Positions 28,203 to 38,070 are shown, counted from the first letter of the stretch. The stretch: 64,000 nucleotides of DNA from Trichocoleus sp. FACHB-46 (GCF_014695385.1 NZ_JACJOD010000011.1:1-64000); one strand, 5' to 3'. Numbers and translations: made by a program. The notes: a model not told the origin generated them from the letters alone.

Positions 28203-29480
28203 TTAACTAAAAGGCGCTGAGGAAGCAGAAGCTGGATCGCCAAGGTCAATTTCTAACTCATCTTCTAGCGCATCAGCAAGCAGCCTGTCTGGTTTGGGGC
28301 GATCGGGGTCGCCTGAGCCAGCATACTTTTCTACTAGCATGAGTAACTCGTTTTCACCGAATGGTTTGGTCAGGTAGTCAGTCGCCCCGACCATACGAGC
28401 CTTGACCCGATCAATAAATCCGTCTTTCCCAGTCAACATCACAATAGGAGTTTGCCGGAAAGCCGTTGATTTGCGTAGCATGGCACAAATTTCGTAACCA
28501 TCCAACTCCGGCATAGCAATATCACAAAGAATTAGATCTGGCTTGAGTTGAAATACTAAGCTCAGTGCTTTAAGAGGATTCCCAATGGATGTAACTTCAT
28601 AACCATGTTGACTTAACATGTACTCCACAGTTTTACGAATGCTTGCCCCATCGTCGATACAAACCACTCTGGGAGTTCGAGCCATCTGTAGGGAAAACGG
28701 CTGCTTGCTAGCAATTGTTTCTTTGGAGATGGGATATAGCAGTTGTACTAGCCCCTGCTGCACGTAGGGGTAAATAGCTCTGGCAACAGTGAGAATATCT
28801 CGGTTGAGATAACGGGCCATCTGTCGGACTGAAGTTTTGCCATCTGCCCAGCGGTGCAGGCTGTTGAAGGCGTTTTCCGGCAAAGCCTCTTGTAGCTGCT
28901 TGGCATCAGCAATGATCGGACATTGATCAGGTGATTGAATGTGAGGGTGAAACTGTTTCCACTCTTGGACTTGCTTCATGATCTTGGCCACCAGCGGATT
29001 AATCTCCAGAGTGGTGAGTTGAGGAGACAAAGCGGAGCCAATTTCGAAAATAAATGAACCTTGATGGAGACTCAGCAAGTCGAAAAGTGTTTCATGCACC
29101 ATGCTCTGAATGATGCTACGTCCCTGAGCAGGTGTTAAAACATGATTTTCTAGCAGTGCCCATAAGTAGCCATACTCAGGGGCGTTGATCGCAGCAACCG
29201 AGGGGACGGTGACGTTATCGAGTGCGGCTTCTACTTTGTAGCGACGGAGATAGTCACGCAGGCGAAGTAAACTGTCATCCCCTTCTGCGGCATAGACAAT
29301 TTGGCCATTGAGAAAAAAGACAAACCAAGACTGGGTAGATAGCGATCGCCCGAGACGATCACTGCTGAGCAGGCTTGGCAGAGAACCATAGGCTTCAACA
29401 CAAAGCTCACCCGTTCTTTGACCTAGCTCAATCAGTTGTAGAATGCTGCGGATGTCTATCTCGTTTAACTTGCCTTGCAT
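28203..29480 (-). CDS. hmpA: PatA-type response regulator (PATAN/DUF4388 plus receiver)
   Basis: A 425-residue regulator homologous to PixG/HmpA, first gene of the minus-strand operon. Residues 1-250 form the PATAN (DUF4388) region: MQGKLNEIDIRSILQLIELG at the start, then a winged-helix-like segment (ADGKTSVRQMARYLNRDILTVARAIYPYV). A receiver domain spans about 270-390 with Asp320 in LCDIAMPELDG and Lys in LTKPFGENE. PATAN proteins are known in cyanobacteria for binding motility or filament partners such as the pilus motor region. The C-terminal 35 residues are acidic. The promoter for the whole operon should lie in the 1-kb divergent region upstream. Confidence 0.93.
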   Translation of the reverse strand: MQGKLNEIDIRSILQLIELGQRTGELCVEAYGSLPSLLSSDRLGRSLSTQSWFVFFLNGQIVYAAEGDDSLLRLRDYLRRYKVEAALDNVTVPSVAAINAPEYGYLWALLENHVLTPAQGRSIIQSMVHETLFDLLSLHQGSFIFEIGSALSPQLTTLEINPLVAKIMKQVQEWKQFHPHIQSPDQCPIIADAKQLQEALPENAFNSLHRWADGKTSVRQMARYLNRDILTVARAIYPYVQQGLVQLLYPISKETIASKQPFSLQMARTPRVVCIDDGASIRKTVEYMLSQHGYEVTSIGNPLKALSLVFQLKPDLILCDIAMPELDGYEICAMLRKSTAFRQTPIVMLTGKDGFIDRVKARMVGATDYLTKPFGENELLMLVEKYAGSGDPDRPKPDRLLADALEDELEIDLGDPASASSAPFS

Positions 29481-30480
29481 GATGCAGCTATGATGCTCTC
29501 CAAAGAACAGCTTCGACGCTTGTCAAGTGGAACCCTGACTCAAATCACTTCAAACTTATGGCTTACCGCAGGTGTTCCTACACAAAATAATAACGATCAG
29601 TAAGAAATTAAACTTGTGTTAAAACTTTTACCAACCTCCTACGAGTTTTCTTTTATGGCAGCCCGTTACTGATAGAACTAAACATTGAGCGATTTTCCTC
29701 GTTCGTAACATTAAAGATTTGCTTGTCAACAAACCAAAAGAATTTTTTGGTGGTACTTGGAAATGCCATAGAAGTTACTGCTTCGACATCACTACTAAAA
29801 ATGATGCTAAATTGTGGGGATGGGATGAGTCCACTGAAGTATATATTTCAGTTTAGTTTAAGACTTCAGCAGGTCTACTGGCATCTTCAATTCTTGGCCT
29901 GAAGCCAGAATCGGAACTGTGGATTCTAAATTTGTTGCTTTTACGATAAAAATTTGATTATTCAGATCCAATAGCTTTTTCTCACCGTAACGTGGGTTGT
30001 AGGGGTTAGTATGATGGCGCTAGGCTTTTACTTCGAGTGAATAGCTCTACTGCTTCATCTTTAATGGAGCTTTATATAGCGCTACTCACTGTAAGAGTCC
30101 TTAGTAAAGTCAATGTACATTGACTTCAGGTGGCAGCAAGTTGAGAGGCAAAACAGTCTAAGGATACGATGACGCTAAGACCGCTGCGTTTTCGGGTTGC
30201 AGAAGTGTTTGAGGATATGCCCCTCCCCAGAGACTGCTTGCAGCGAGCAACAGGTAAAAACCAATAAACTAGAGACGGTAGGAGCAGTAGACTCATCATG
30301 AACCTCTCATATTTATGTAGGTGGATTCAGTAGCGTTCCCAGCAGGAAGCCCAGTGTTAAAGAATATTGCTCAACCAATGTTCTCTTCTTAAACTGGGTT
30401 TAGCAGGGCGAATGAAACTGCTGGCAGAAGGCTTATCTGACACAAGGAACTGGGCATCGACACGGAAGAGGACGATTGGC
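29481..30480. promoter_or_regulatory. 1-kb divergent control region between hmpA and hmpF
   Basis: No convincing gene lies here. The stretch near 29570-29800 is AT-rich. A perfect 20-bp palindrome sits at 30107-30126. The region must hold the promoters for the hmpABCDE operon and hmpF, but I could not pick reliable -35/-10 boxes by eye. Confidence 0.55.
30107..30126. promoter_or_regulatory. Perfect 20-bp palindrome upstream of hmpF
   Basis: AAGTCAATGTACATTGACTT is identical to its reverse complement. It lies about 355 bases before the hmpF start and 627 bases before hmpA. Its size and symmetry fit an operator for a dimeric regulator. No second copy was noticed in the window. Binding is inferred only. 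Confidence 0.6.
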
Positions 30481-32235
30481 GTGCTGTATCTAGCAGAAGT
30501 ACAAAAAAAGACCGGATTCATTGGTAGTGGTAAGGCAGAGCTAAAGTTGCTGGCTTGTCAGCGCTCTGAGCAGAGTTGGGCTGCTGTCCCTGGGGAAGAA
30601 GTTATTCCTTCAGATGAGGCGAATAGCTTTAACGCAGGAGCCTTGGTACTAGCTGACTTGACTGCAAATAAGCAGGTGCAGCGGCTACAGGAAGCCTCCC
30701 GCCAGCTAGTGACTATTCTGCAAAATTTCTCTCGGCTGCAAGAAAAGTTTAAGACCCAGGAAGAAGAAATTGAGCAGTGGAAGCAGTCTCTGACTTATCA
30801 AAGCCAAGAGCTTAATCGCCGTGAAATGGAAATGGAAGCGCGGCGGGAGCAGCTTCAGCAAATAGAAGAAGATTTTGAGCAGCTAGAGCAGCAGCGCCAA
30901 GAAATTGAGCGATCGCGAGAAGAAGCCAACCGACTCCGGGAAGAATTAGAGCGCCGCAACCAGGAACTGGAGGGAGCTTGGGCTCACCTACATGGTGAAA
31001 TGCGACGCTTAGAGGAACGCCAATCCGAGATTCAGCAATCGGCGGTTCTAGATGATGAACAAGCCGGTAAAATTCAGGATCTATTGAACCGCTTATCTGG
31101 CTCCGTAGCTCCCACCGAATCGGCTCGTGAGCAACTGAATTTAGCCGTTGAAATCATCAATGGCCAGCAAAACATTCTGACCGAACATTGGCAGCGACTA
31201 GAACAACAACGGGCCAGCGCTCAACAGCTACAACAAGAGGTTGATCGTCAAGCCCAAGATCTACAAAATCGCTGGAATGAGTGGCAACAAGCCCAGACTT
31301 CTTTGGAGCAGGCCAAAGCTGAGTTGAAAGCACAGCAAAATGCTCTAAACCTCAAGCAAGACTATGCCCAGACGCTAGGTCTGCAACTGCAAAACCAGGA
31401 AGAGCTCCATCAGCAACTGTATCGGCTATCGGAAACTTCTGACAAAGTTAAGATTAGCCCTAAAGTTGACGTTGAAGCGCTAGAAACGATGCCGCTGGGC
31501 GAGCTTCAAGGAGTCCTTCAAGATCTCCAGCGTGACTGGGAAAAAATCCTCCGTTTCGTTAATGACCAGGAAGAAGAGTTAGGTTTTCAACAGCAAACGA
31601 TTGAAGAGGTGCAAGCGCAGATTCAGCAGGCCAGCGAGTATGACCGTCTCCGGCTAGAGACCGAGCTAGCGGATGAGCAAGACCGCTATCAAATGCTGAA
31701 CGAAACCTTGGTGGGACAACGACGCAACCTCAAGGAACGGGAAGAAATTCTAGCGCAACACCAAGCTGTTTTACTGCGACGAGAAGGCAAATCAGAAGCG
31801 GTGAAACAAGAGAGTGAAATTGACCTAGCACCTGCCTTAATTCAGATCGAAAACATTAAGCAGCAGCAAGCGGAAGAACTGCAAAAGCTAGAAAACCAGA
31901 TTGAACAAATGCGGGGGGCGATTCAACAAGCCCAAAGCATGGTCGATCATCAATCCAATGAGCAGACCCAGAAACAGAACGAGCTGAAGCAGCTAGAGCA
32001 AAACCTGCAAACTCAGCGAGCTAATTTGGCGGAGCTGTCGGGTAAGGTCAGTCTCTATCAAGAGATGATGCAACCCGTGCAAGACCATGTAGATGGAGTA
32101 CGGCAAAAGCTGGAAGCGATCGCGGGTGTCTTGAACCAAGTGCAAGAAGCCAGTGATTACCAACTGCAAGCGATCGCCGAAATGCGACAAGTGCTAGTCG
32201 GCTTGATGAATACGCCAGAGTTAGCAGCCCCTTAG
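30481..32235 (+). CDS. hmpF: Pilus motility coiled-coil protein HmpF
   Basis: A 584-residue protein. Its start is GTG 30481 (VLYLAEVQKKTGFIGSGKAELKLLACQRSEQSW), supported by AGAGGA nine bases upstream and by this being the usual HmpF N-terminus. Longer frames upstream start from unlikely codons. After about 90 residues of globular N-terminus, nearly the whole protein is Gln/Glu-rich heptad coiled coil (about 95-560). In Nostoc, HmpF localises dynamically at cell poles and is needed for type IV pilus activity and directional movement, working with the Hmp kinase system. Its divergent position next to hmpA-E fits that role here. No membrane segment is seen. Confidence 0.88.
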   Translation: MLYLAEVQKKTGFIGSGKAELKLLACQRSEQSWAAVPGEEVIPSDEANSFNAGALVLADLTANKQVQRLQEASRQLVTILQNFSRLQEKFKTQEEEIEQWKQSLTYQSQELNRREMEMEARREQLQQIEEDFEQLEQQRQEIERSREEANRLREELERRNQELEGAWAHLHGEMRRLEERQSEIQQSAVLDDEQAGKIQDLLNRLSGSVAPTESAREQLNLAVEIINGQQNILTEHWQRLEQQRASAQQLQQEVDRQAQDLQNRWNEWQQAQTSLEQAKAELKAQQNALNLKQDYAQTLGLQLQNQEELHQQLYRLSETSDKVKISPKVDVEALETMPLGELQGVLQDLQRDWEKILRFVNDQEEELGFQQQTIEEVQAQIQQASEYDRLRLETELADEQDRYQMLNETLVGQRRNLKEREEILAQHQAVLLRREGKSEAVKQESEIDLAPALIQIENIKQQQAEELQKLENQIEQMRGAIQQAQSMVDHQSNEQTQKQNELKQLEQNLQTQRANLAELSGKVSLYQEMMQPVQDHVDGVRQKLEAIAGVLNQVQEASDYQLQAIAEMRQVLVGLMNTPELAAP

Positions 32236-32279
32236 CTTGTACCGTTTAGATAAGTGTAGGTGGATGGATTAGCACAGAC

Positions 32280-33263
32280 CTAAAGCTGTTTTAGCCAAAT
32301 CCATTCACCTTCTACTACCGCGATCGCCCCTCCCGGAAACGGATCAGTTTGCGATCGGTTGGGGGCTGTAATCAGGTTGGTCACCTTTTCAATTTGTTCA
32401 AAATTAAGCGCCTTGGTCAGGGCTGCTTGGAGAAACTGCCGAACTACTCGTCTTTGCAGCGCGAGAGGAGCAGACCCTAGCACCAATCGATTCAAACCTC
32501 TTTGAGAGGGGTGTTGGGCTTGCTGGCGTAGCACGATCGCAGCTTGCTCCAAATATTCCACATCTGCCTGGAGCAACTCGGTCGCTTGTGCCAAAGCTTT
32601 TTCTACTTGCGGATTAAAGTGCTGCTGTAAGTAAGGCAGTAATTCTTGCCGAATCCGATTGCGGGCATACTTCAAATCCTGATTGGTCGAGTCTTCCCAA
32701 ACGGGTAAGTTAAACACTTGGCAGAATTGAGCAGTTTCTGGCCTCGTCAAATTTAGTAGAGGCCGCACCAGCATAATTTCTGGGCTTAAGGCTCGTTGCC
32801 AAGTCAAAGCTTGCAACCCATCGGCTCCGCTGCCCCGCATCAAGTTGTAGAGCAACGTTTCAGCGCGATCGCTAGCAGTGTGACCTGTCACTAAGCACTG
32901 GTAGGCATGAGCCTGAGCAATTTCGGTGAGTGCTTGATAGCGCCAGGCTCTTGCAGCTGCTTCGCTGGGTAAAGCTTGAGTGGCAGTACGTTGATAAAAC
33001 TCAACTTGCCAACTTTGCGCTAACTGTTGCACATGAGCAGCATTCGCCTCTGAGTCGGCTCGCCAGCGGTGGTCACAGTGCGCGATCGCGACCTGCCAAT
33101 TCCACTTGGGCTGCAAGTCTAAAAGTAATTTTGCTAGGCAGAGCGAATCTTGCCCGCCAGAGACGGCAATTAATAACCGCCGTTGTCGGGGTAGTAACTG
33201 CCGCGATCGCAGAGTTTGATGAACTTTGGCATGTAGAGGTGTCCAAGTAGAAGGAGCACTCAT
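32280..33263 (-). CDS. tilS: tRNA(Ile)-lysidine synthetase
   Basis: A 327-residue enzyme that modifies C34 of the CAU-anticodon isoleucine tRNA to lysidine, changing its reading to AUA. The PP-loop ATPase motif AVSGGQDSLCLAKLL (about 33-47) and HCDHRW are clear. So are TGHTASDRAETLLYNLMRGSGADGL and RNRIRQELLPYL. The length suits the shorter cyanobacterial/Aquifex-type enzyme lacking the long C-terminal domains. It converges with hmpF, with about 45 bases between the stops, and is upstream of and parallel to ccsA. Start ATG 33263 opens directly on MSAPSTWTPLHAKVH. Confidence 0.95.
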   Translation of the reverse strand: MSAPSTWTPLHAKVHQTLRSRQLLPRQRRLLIAVSGGQDSLCLAKLLLDLQPKWNWQVAIAHCDHRWRADSEANAAHVQQLAQSWQVEFYQRTATQALPSEAAARAWRYQALTEIAQAHAYQCLVTGHTASDRAETLLYNLMRGSGADGLQALTWQRALSPEIMLVRPLLNLTRPETAQFCQVFNLPVWEDSTNQDLKYARNRIRQELLPYLQQHFNPQVEKALAQATELLQADVEYLEQAAIVLRQQAQHPSQRGLNRLVLGSAPLALQRRVVRQFLQAALTKALNFEQIEKVTNLITAPNRSQTDPFPGGAIAVVEGEWIWLKQL

Positions 33264-33350
33264 AGACCCTAGTACGGCTAAATCATGTCAAAAAATAAGC
33301 AGCCAGCTCTTCAATTGAGAACTGACTGCAACTGCAAAATAACTTGCGGT

Positions 33351-34382
33351 TTAGAAGAACCAGCCGTAGCTGTGGAGTCCTTTACCCAGCAGGTTAACTC
33401 CTAGATAGCAGATCCAGACGACCACAAAGCCACTGGCTGCCAAAATCGCGGGACGACGACCTTGCCACCCTTTAGTGATCCGCGCATGGAGATAAGCTGC
33501 GAAAACTAGCCAGGTAATTAAGGCCCAGGTTTCTTTCGGATCCCAGCTCCAGTAAGAACCCCAAGCTTCGTTGGCCCACACCGCACCCGCAATGATACCA
33601 ATGGTGAGGAGAGGGAAGCCAAGACCAATAATCCGATAGCTGATGTTGTCTAAGGTTGAGGCCAAGCTCAGACGCTGAGGCGAAAGGAGTTCGCTAGTAG
33701 CTGTTTCAGCGCCAACCGCATTCAGGACTGCAGTGCCGCCACTACCGTTGCTGTCAGCAGCATAAGCTAACGCGGGTTCAGTGCTCACTTCTGAGTTGAC
33801 TTCTTCTCCCGCCCGACGTAAGCGATAGGCTCCTTCGCGGAAGCCACCTGTGCCGACCGAACTGCCGTGTAACTCGATTTTTTGGCCTCTTGTGGCAATC
33901 AAAAAGGCGATCGCTAGCAGTGCTCCCACCATCAAAGTGGCGTAGCTGAGCATCATGACACTGACATGCATCATCAGCCAGTTAGACTTGAGGGCGGGTA
34001 CTAAGGGTGCCGAAGCCTGCATTTCGTCTGGTAGGGTCAAGGCGGCAAAAGCAGTAATCCCCATCGTCACCGGAGCGGTGATAGTCCCCACCCAGCGGCT
34101 ACGGCTCATGTTCTCCGCGATCAGGTGGATGGTAGTCAAACCCCAAACTAGGAAAAACAAAGATTCATAGAGATTACTGATGGGAAAATAACCTGCTTCT
34201 AGCCACCGAGCCGCTAGAAGGGCTGCTGTGCAGAGGTTAGCGATCGCCATCCCAGTGGTGCCTAATGCTGGCAAGAGCGGAATCTTGGGAAACGCTGCCC
34301 CGATCCAGTAGATCAGCATGGTGACAAATAAAACGGCAAACGAGACATTGTCTAACTTGCCTTGAAGTTCAACCAAATCCAT
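33351..34382 (-). CDS. ccsA: Cytochrome c biogenesis haem-handling protein (CcsA/ResC family)
   Basis: A 343-residue integral membrane protein of the system II cytochrome c assembly pathway, presenting haem at the thylakoid lumen or periplasm. The WWD-type signature [20 protein letters not shown] is present near residue 270. Conserved histidines lie in [15 protein letters not shown] and HARITKG, and the C-terminus reads [17 protein letters not shown]. About eight membrane segments are visible. A hydrophilic insert (residues 180-230) is variable in this family. Some databases call this family CcsB; it is the haem-handling partner, not the Ccs1/ResB partner, which is not in the window. The start ATG 34382 has GGGAGAG upstream. 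Confidence 0.93.
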   Translation of the reverse strand: MDLVELQGKLDNVSFAVLFVTMLIYWIGAAFPKIPLLPALGTTGMAIANLCTAALLAARWLEAGYFPISNLYESLFFLVWGLTTIHLIAENMSRSRWVGTITAPVTMGITAFAALTLPDEMQASAPLVPALKSNWLMMHVSVMMLSYATLMVGALLAIAFLIATRGQKIELHGSSVGTGGFREGAYRLRRAGEEVNSEVSTEPALAYAADSNGSGGTAVLNAVGAETATSELLSPQRLSLASTLDNISYRIIGLGFPLLTIGIIAGAVWANEAWGSYWSWDPKETWALITWLVFAAYLHARITKGWQGRRPAILAASGFVVVWICYLGVNLLGKGLHSYGWFF

Positions 34383-34481
34383 CGACGCTCTCCCAACAGT
34401 TTTGCAGACTGGATGCTAATAAGGCTGATCCTATCCTATCGACTCCTGGGTCTTGTCGGTAGCCTACCTATCAAGTGGCTC

Positions 34482-36248
34482 CTAAGGAGATGGCGTGGGA
34501 GAAGCTTCTGGAGCAGGGGTCGGTGATGCTGTGGGGCTAGAAGTTGCATCAGGGCTGGCATCAGGACTTGGTAGTGACCCTGGCTTATTACCTTGACGCA
34601 AACGCACAAACACATCGTAGCGAGTCGTGCGTTCGTCGCTGATGGCTCCTGTCACTCCGATCGCCTGAATTGCTTTTGCCCAAACCTGACTGCTGGGGGC
34701 CAGCCGAATCAAAGCTAGGTTGCTGCTCAGGGTGCGATCGACATCAATAAAGAAGTGCCCATTATTTGGTTTTAGCTCTGCGGGTACAGTGGACTGGAAT
34801 AATTCACTGGTGGCTAAAGGAGTTGCAGGCTTAGGAATAATGCTGGTAGCAACAGGCGCACCCACCGTCAAAAAGGCAACATTACTATCTAACCAGCCAT
34901 GACTGGCGATCGCGCCTCCTAAAGCAGGCGACCACGTAATTGTGGATTGATTGCCAACTTTGACTTCATTGACCTTGAAGTTGTACCGCTTGGCCATCAC
35001 CTCATCCAGTTGCTTGAATGCTTTGTCGGCAGCTCGGCGATCGCTCGCTTGCACCATAAACATCAAGCCAGCGGGTAAATCTGTCGGCGCTTTCTGTGGA
35101 TTGGAAATTAAAGCCAGGGAAAACTCTCCATCCATCCACTTCAGCAAATCTTTGTCCAGGTCCAAACCCGTCTGGGTTTGCAGCCCCTCTCGTAAAACCT
35201 GGGGATTGGTCAGGTTAGGCGAAGTGGCGGTGTTGGTTCCCTGAATGTACTGTTCCCAAAGCTGCTTGAGATTGCCACCCGAAGCCATGACCAAAGTTTC
35301 CGCAGGCAAGCGGTTAGTCATATTCTTGGCCGCATTCGCAACCGTGTACTTTTTCTTGCTATCTGGCTTCAACCAAGCCACGCTCTGAACCTGAATGCCC
35401 TGTGGCTGCAAACTAAAGGCAGCGGTCAAGCCTTGGATTTGCTGGCTGAGGCTTTCTGGCGCAACCGGAACGGCTGAACTGGTGGAGGCTACCGCTGCTG
35501 CTGCTGGCACATTGACATATAGGTTGGCAAAGCCTTGATTCGTACCAATCTTGTTAAGGGCGGCGGTATATCCAGGAGCGTTGAGGAGAGAAACACCACC
35601 TTTATAAGTGTCGATCGCTTGATCGGTGATCTTGGGATCGGTCGTAACCACCAAGAAGCGTCCATCTAGAACAGTAGCGGAGTAATTCTGGGTCGGTGCT
35701 CCCTGGGTTTCTCGGATCTGAAAGCCTTTGTAGTCCCGCTGCGTCCACTGAGTCCCCCCTCCAGTTTTGGGCTGAGAGAGTGCTTGCTGCGCTTGACCCG
35801 GATTGGTGATGGGTAGAACCAATACTACCGATTGTTGGCCTCCCGGAGTGGGAGCAGGCAGGGTAGGGGAGGGGCTGGCGGGTGTGGCTGTTTGAGAAGG
35901 TAGGAAGGCGAAAGTTGCTTGTCTGCCAACCCAGGGTTGAATATCTTTTTGGTAGTTATAGCCGTTGGCTGTCAGCAGGCGATCGCGCCACTGAGCCAAG
36001 TTTTGGTCTACTAAGGCTTGGGTTTCTGGGGTGCCAAATTGTCTGAGGGTTTGCCACTGCCCTGGATCAGTCGAGACCGAAACTGCCATGAGCGCGGTTT
36101 GCGGAATGATGTTGGCTCCCACGGGTAGCTCGCCTGACCCAGTGTTTCTCTGAGTAATAAACCAGTAGGTCGCTGCTCCCCCTGCAATCAGTAAGCCTGC
36201 GGCTCCTAGCGTTAGTGGTAGAGCAACCTTATTTTTCTTGTCGATCAT
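34482..36248 (-). CDS. DUF3352-family membrane-anchored protein A
   Basis: A 588-residue protein with an N-terminal membrane anchor (about 8-32, LPLTLGAAGLLIAGGAATYWFI), a large external domain, and a Pro/Ser/Thr/Ala-rich tail from about residue 555. The external part carries DUF3352-family features, with repeated halves including QTLRQFGTPETQALVDQ, KDIQPWVGRQATF and TGLDLDKDLLKWMDGEFSLALI. It is clearly paralogous to the protein at 39397-41043. Such proteins are common in cyanobacteria with no assigned role. It forms a divergent flank with the AT-rich accessory patch. The Pro-rich tail suggests contact with the cell wall or a flexible tether. Confidence 0.85.
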   Translation of the reverse strand: MIDKKNKVALPLTLGAAGLLIAGGAATYWFITQRNTGSGELPVGANIIPQTALMAVSVSTDPGQWQTLRQFGTPETQALVDQNLAQWRDRLLTANGYNYQKDIQPWVGRQATFAFLPSQTATPASPSPTLPAPTPGGQQSVVLVLPITNPGQAQQALSQPKTGGGTQWTQRDYKGFQIRETQGAPTQNYSATVLDGRFLVVTTDPKITDQAIDTYKGGVSLLNAPGYTAALNKIGTNQGFANLYVNVPAAAAVASTSSAVPVAPESLSQQIQGLTAAFSLQPQGIQVQSVAWLKPDSKKKYTVANAAKNMTNRLPAETLVMASGGNLKQLWEQYIQGTNTATSPNLTNPQVLREGLQTQTGLDLDKDLLKWMDGEFSLALISNPQKAPTDLPAGLMFMVQASDRRAADKAFKQLDEVMAKRYNFKVNEVKVGNQSTITWSPALGGAIASHGWLDSNVAFLTVGAPVATSIIPKPATPLATSELFQSTVPAELKPNNGHFFIDVDRTLSSNLALIRLAPSSQVWAKAIQAIGVTGAISDERTTRYDVFVRLRQGNKPGSLPSPDASPDATSSPTASPTPAPEASPTPSP

Positions 36249-36727
36249 GACCCCAAGCTCTCTTAGCCAGACAGAATACGCAACGCCGTTGACACTCTAG
36301 CAAAGTATTATCGGCCTGTGGCCTGCTAAATCCGGATATCTATCCAGGAGAAATCGATCAGTCATTGCTTCGTCTCACATAGGTCTCTACCGAAAATAAT
36401 TATTTTCCCCATTGGAGGGCATGTCAAAGATTTTTCAATTCTGCTGAATTTAAACCAATTGCTATTGGAGAAATGGGACTTCTCACGTTTTGTCCTTCTT
36501 GACTCAAGATATGCGCATAAATCGGTTCGACAACATATATTGCTGAGAGATTCCACCCATCTATTACATTTGAAGTGTTATAGGAAACCTTTCGTCCAAT
36601 CACTACCTACGAGCATGTTATACAAAAAGTTGCAGTCCAATAATGGCTAGCTTACTTTGTGTTCCAATTGAGATATGAATGTAAATTTCTCCAGATCATT
36701 GGAGATTGTGTAGACGCTAAATAGATT
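36249..36727. other. AT-rich intergenic region upstream of the orphan gene
   Basis: About 480 bases, visibly more AT-rich than the flanking genes and poor in GCGATCGC octamers. Short open frames on both strands overlap each other, and none has ribosome binding site or family support. It may be the left part of a transferred segment continuing to about 37750. Confidence 0.5.
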
Positions 36728-37465
36728 ATGGTTACCACCGATATTTCTAAATCTACTCAATTAAATATGGAATTGGACGCAAGACGGATCTTAGAAATCC
36801 TACAGGATAAGGGAGTGGAGAATCTTTATCACGCTAATACCGTACAAACTGCTTGTACCTTTTTACAGTCTGGACGGTTGATGGCTCGCGGTGTTGTAAA
36901 AGAAATGGGACTCCACCAAACCTCCCAAAATTCCGACAAAATTGACAAGAAATATAACATCTGGTTCGATCTATTTTTAGATAGTGTAGACATTCATGAT
37001 CGGATTAAACGTAGAAATGAATATGGTCCTGCTTTATTCGTTTTTGATTTAGAAGCATTAGAGCAAGATTGGCTACCATCGCTATGGGTTACAAAATCTA
37101 ATCCTATCCAATGGAAAGATAACGAGCGACTTACCGATAGATATTTTTCCAGTGAGGACGAGTTTAAACAAGAGCATCGATATGGTGAATTTAAGCAAAT
37201 GCTGGTCCTACGCCATTGCGGCGGAATATTGCCATTAGACCCTTACTTGAAAAAAGTATATTTAGATAATCCCCAAAAAAAATTAGGTACAGTTGATCTA
37301 TATAGCCAAGCTGTAGGCGCGTTAAAGGTTTCTGCCAGAATATCTGGAATGAAGAACTTAATTATTCAACCTTACCCCTGTAAACCTAAATGCAGTTGTG
37401 TTAGCGAGTATGAAAAATTATCTAAATCTAAATTGAAAAAATTTTTTGCACCTAATTTTGTTTAA
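36728..37465 (+). CDS. Orphan protein, possibly ADP-ribosyltransferase-like (DarT-like) fold
   Basis: A 245-residue protein that I cannot assign. It starts at ATG 36728 with no strong ribosome binding site. Features: NLYHANTVQTACTFLQSGRLMARG (residues 36-59) recalls the His-then-Gly-Leu opening of DarT/PARP-like ADP-ribosyltransferases. A central motif, KYNIWFDLFLDSVDIHDRIKRRNEYG, follows. A late Glu in RYGEFKQMLVLRHCGGILPLD is where such enzymes keep a catalytic Glu. The C-terminus has a CKPKCSC cluster that could bind metal. These parallels are my inference; the family may simply be uncharacterised. Codon use is AT-rich, with few GCGATCGC sites, unlike its neighbours, suggesting transfer. 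No classic antitoxin (macrodomain DarG) is adjacent. Confidence 0.65.
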   Translation: MVTTDISKSTQLNMELDARRILEILQDKGVENLYHANTVQTACTFLQSGRLMARGVVKEMGLHQTSQNSDKIDKKYNIWFDLFLDSVDIHDRIKRRNEYGPALFVFDLEALEQDWLPSLWVTKSNPIQWKDNERLTDRYFSSEDEFKQEHRYGEFKQMLVLRHCGGILPLDPYLKKVYLDNPQKKLGTVDLYSQAVGALKVSARISGMKNLIIQPYPCKPKCSCVSEYEKLSKSKLKKFFAPNFV

Positions 37466-37752
37466 AGACTAATGAAGTAAATTCTTTCAGAATCCATTAT
37501 TTAGTAATTTTAGAATGCGGGATATGATAACTCTTTAAACTAATCCATCAAGCAATCGCTAGCGTGATATCTCACGTTGCAAGATTAAGAGGTGATTTAT
37601 AAAGTAAATCTTAAGAAGCTCGAACATCATAATCTGTTTGACTTTGAGCTTGTGATCGTTTGAGAAAAGCAACTGTTCAAAAGTCCTTGATTTATAACGG
37701 TTCCAGGAGACTTTACAAATCAGCTCTAAGATGTAGGGTACACGAAAGCCAT

Positions 37753-38037
37753 ATGACACTTGCCCTTAACCTGTCACCTGAGTTAGAGCAATATCTTTTA
37801 CAGGAAACCACTCAGCAAGGGCTTTCGGTGGAAGCATTGGCATTGCAACTTTTGGCAAGTTCTTTCTTACTGAAGCAAAAGCAAACTGAAGCCGTTAACC
37901 TACTTCAGTCTTGGATGGACCACGAGAATGATCAGGAACAGCAGGCGACAGGCCAATATTTAATCCACACCTTAGAGGATGATCGGTTGTCTGAACGCAA
38001 GTTATTTCCGCCTAAGCTGAAAGGTGTCACTTGGTAA
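37753..38037 (+). CDS. Small antitoxin-like protein
   Basis: A 94-residue protein starting at ATG 37753 (MTLALNLSPELEQYLLQETTQQGLSVEALALQLLASS). A longer frame upstream exists but its extra residues look non-coding. The N-terminal strand-helix-helix pattern resembles ribbon-helix-helix antitoxins or the short CopG-like proteins common in cyanobacteria. The C-terminal half is polar, with LQSWMDHENDQEQQATGQYLIHTLEDDRLSERKLFPP. No toxin frame follows: cofH lies on the other strand right after it. It could act alone as a regulator or be a remnant of a toxin-antitoxin pair. Base composition is closer to the bulk genome than its upstream neighbour. Confidence 0.7.
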   Translation: MTLALNLSPELEQYLLQETTQQGLSVEALALQLLASSFLLKQKQTEAVNLLQSWMDHENDQEQQATGQYLIHTLEDDRLSERKLFPPKLKGVTW

Positions 38038-38070
38038 GCCGAGTCATCGCTTTAAAAGTTAGAAAGTAGT

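Noticed and set aside
36362-36650. Overlapping short frames on both strands upstream of the orphan gene
   Set aside because: They overlap each other, lack ribosome binding sites and show no recognisable protein features.
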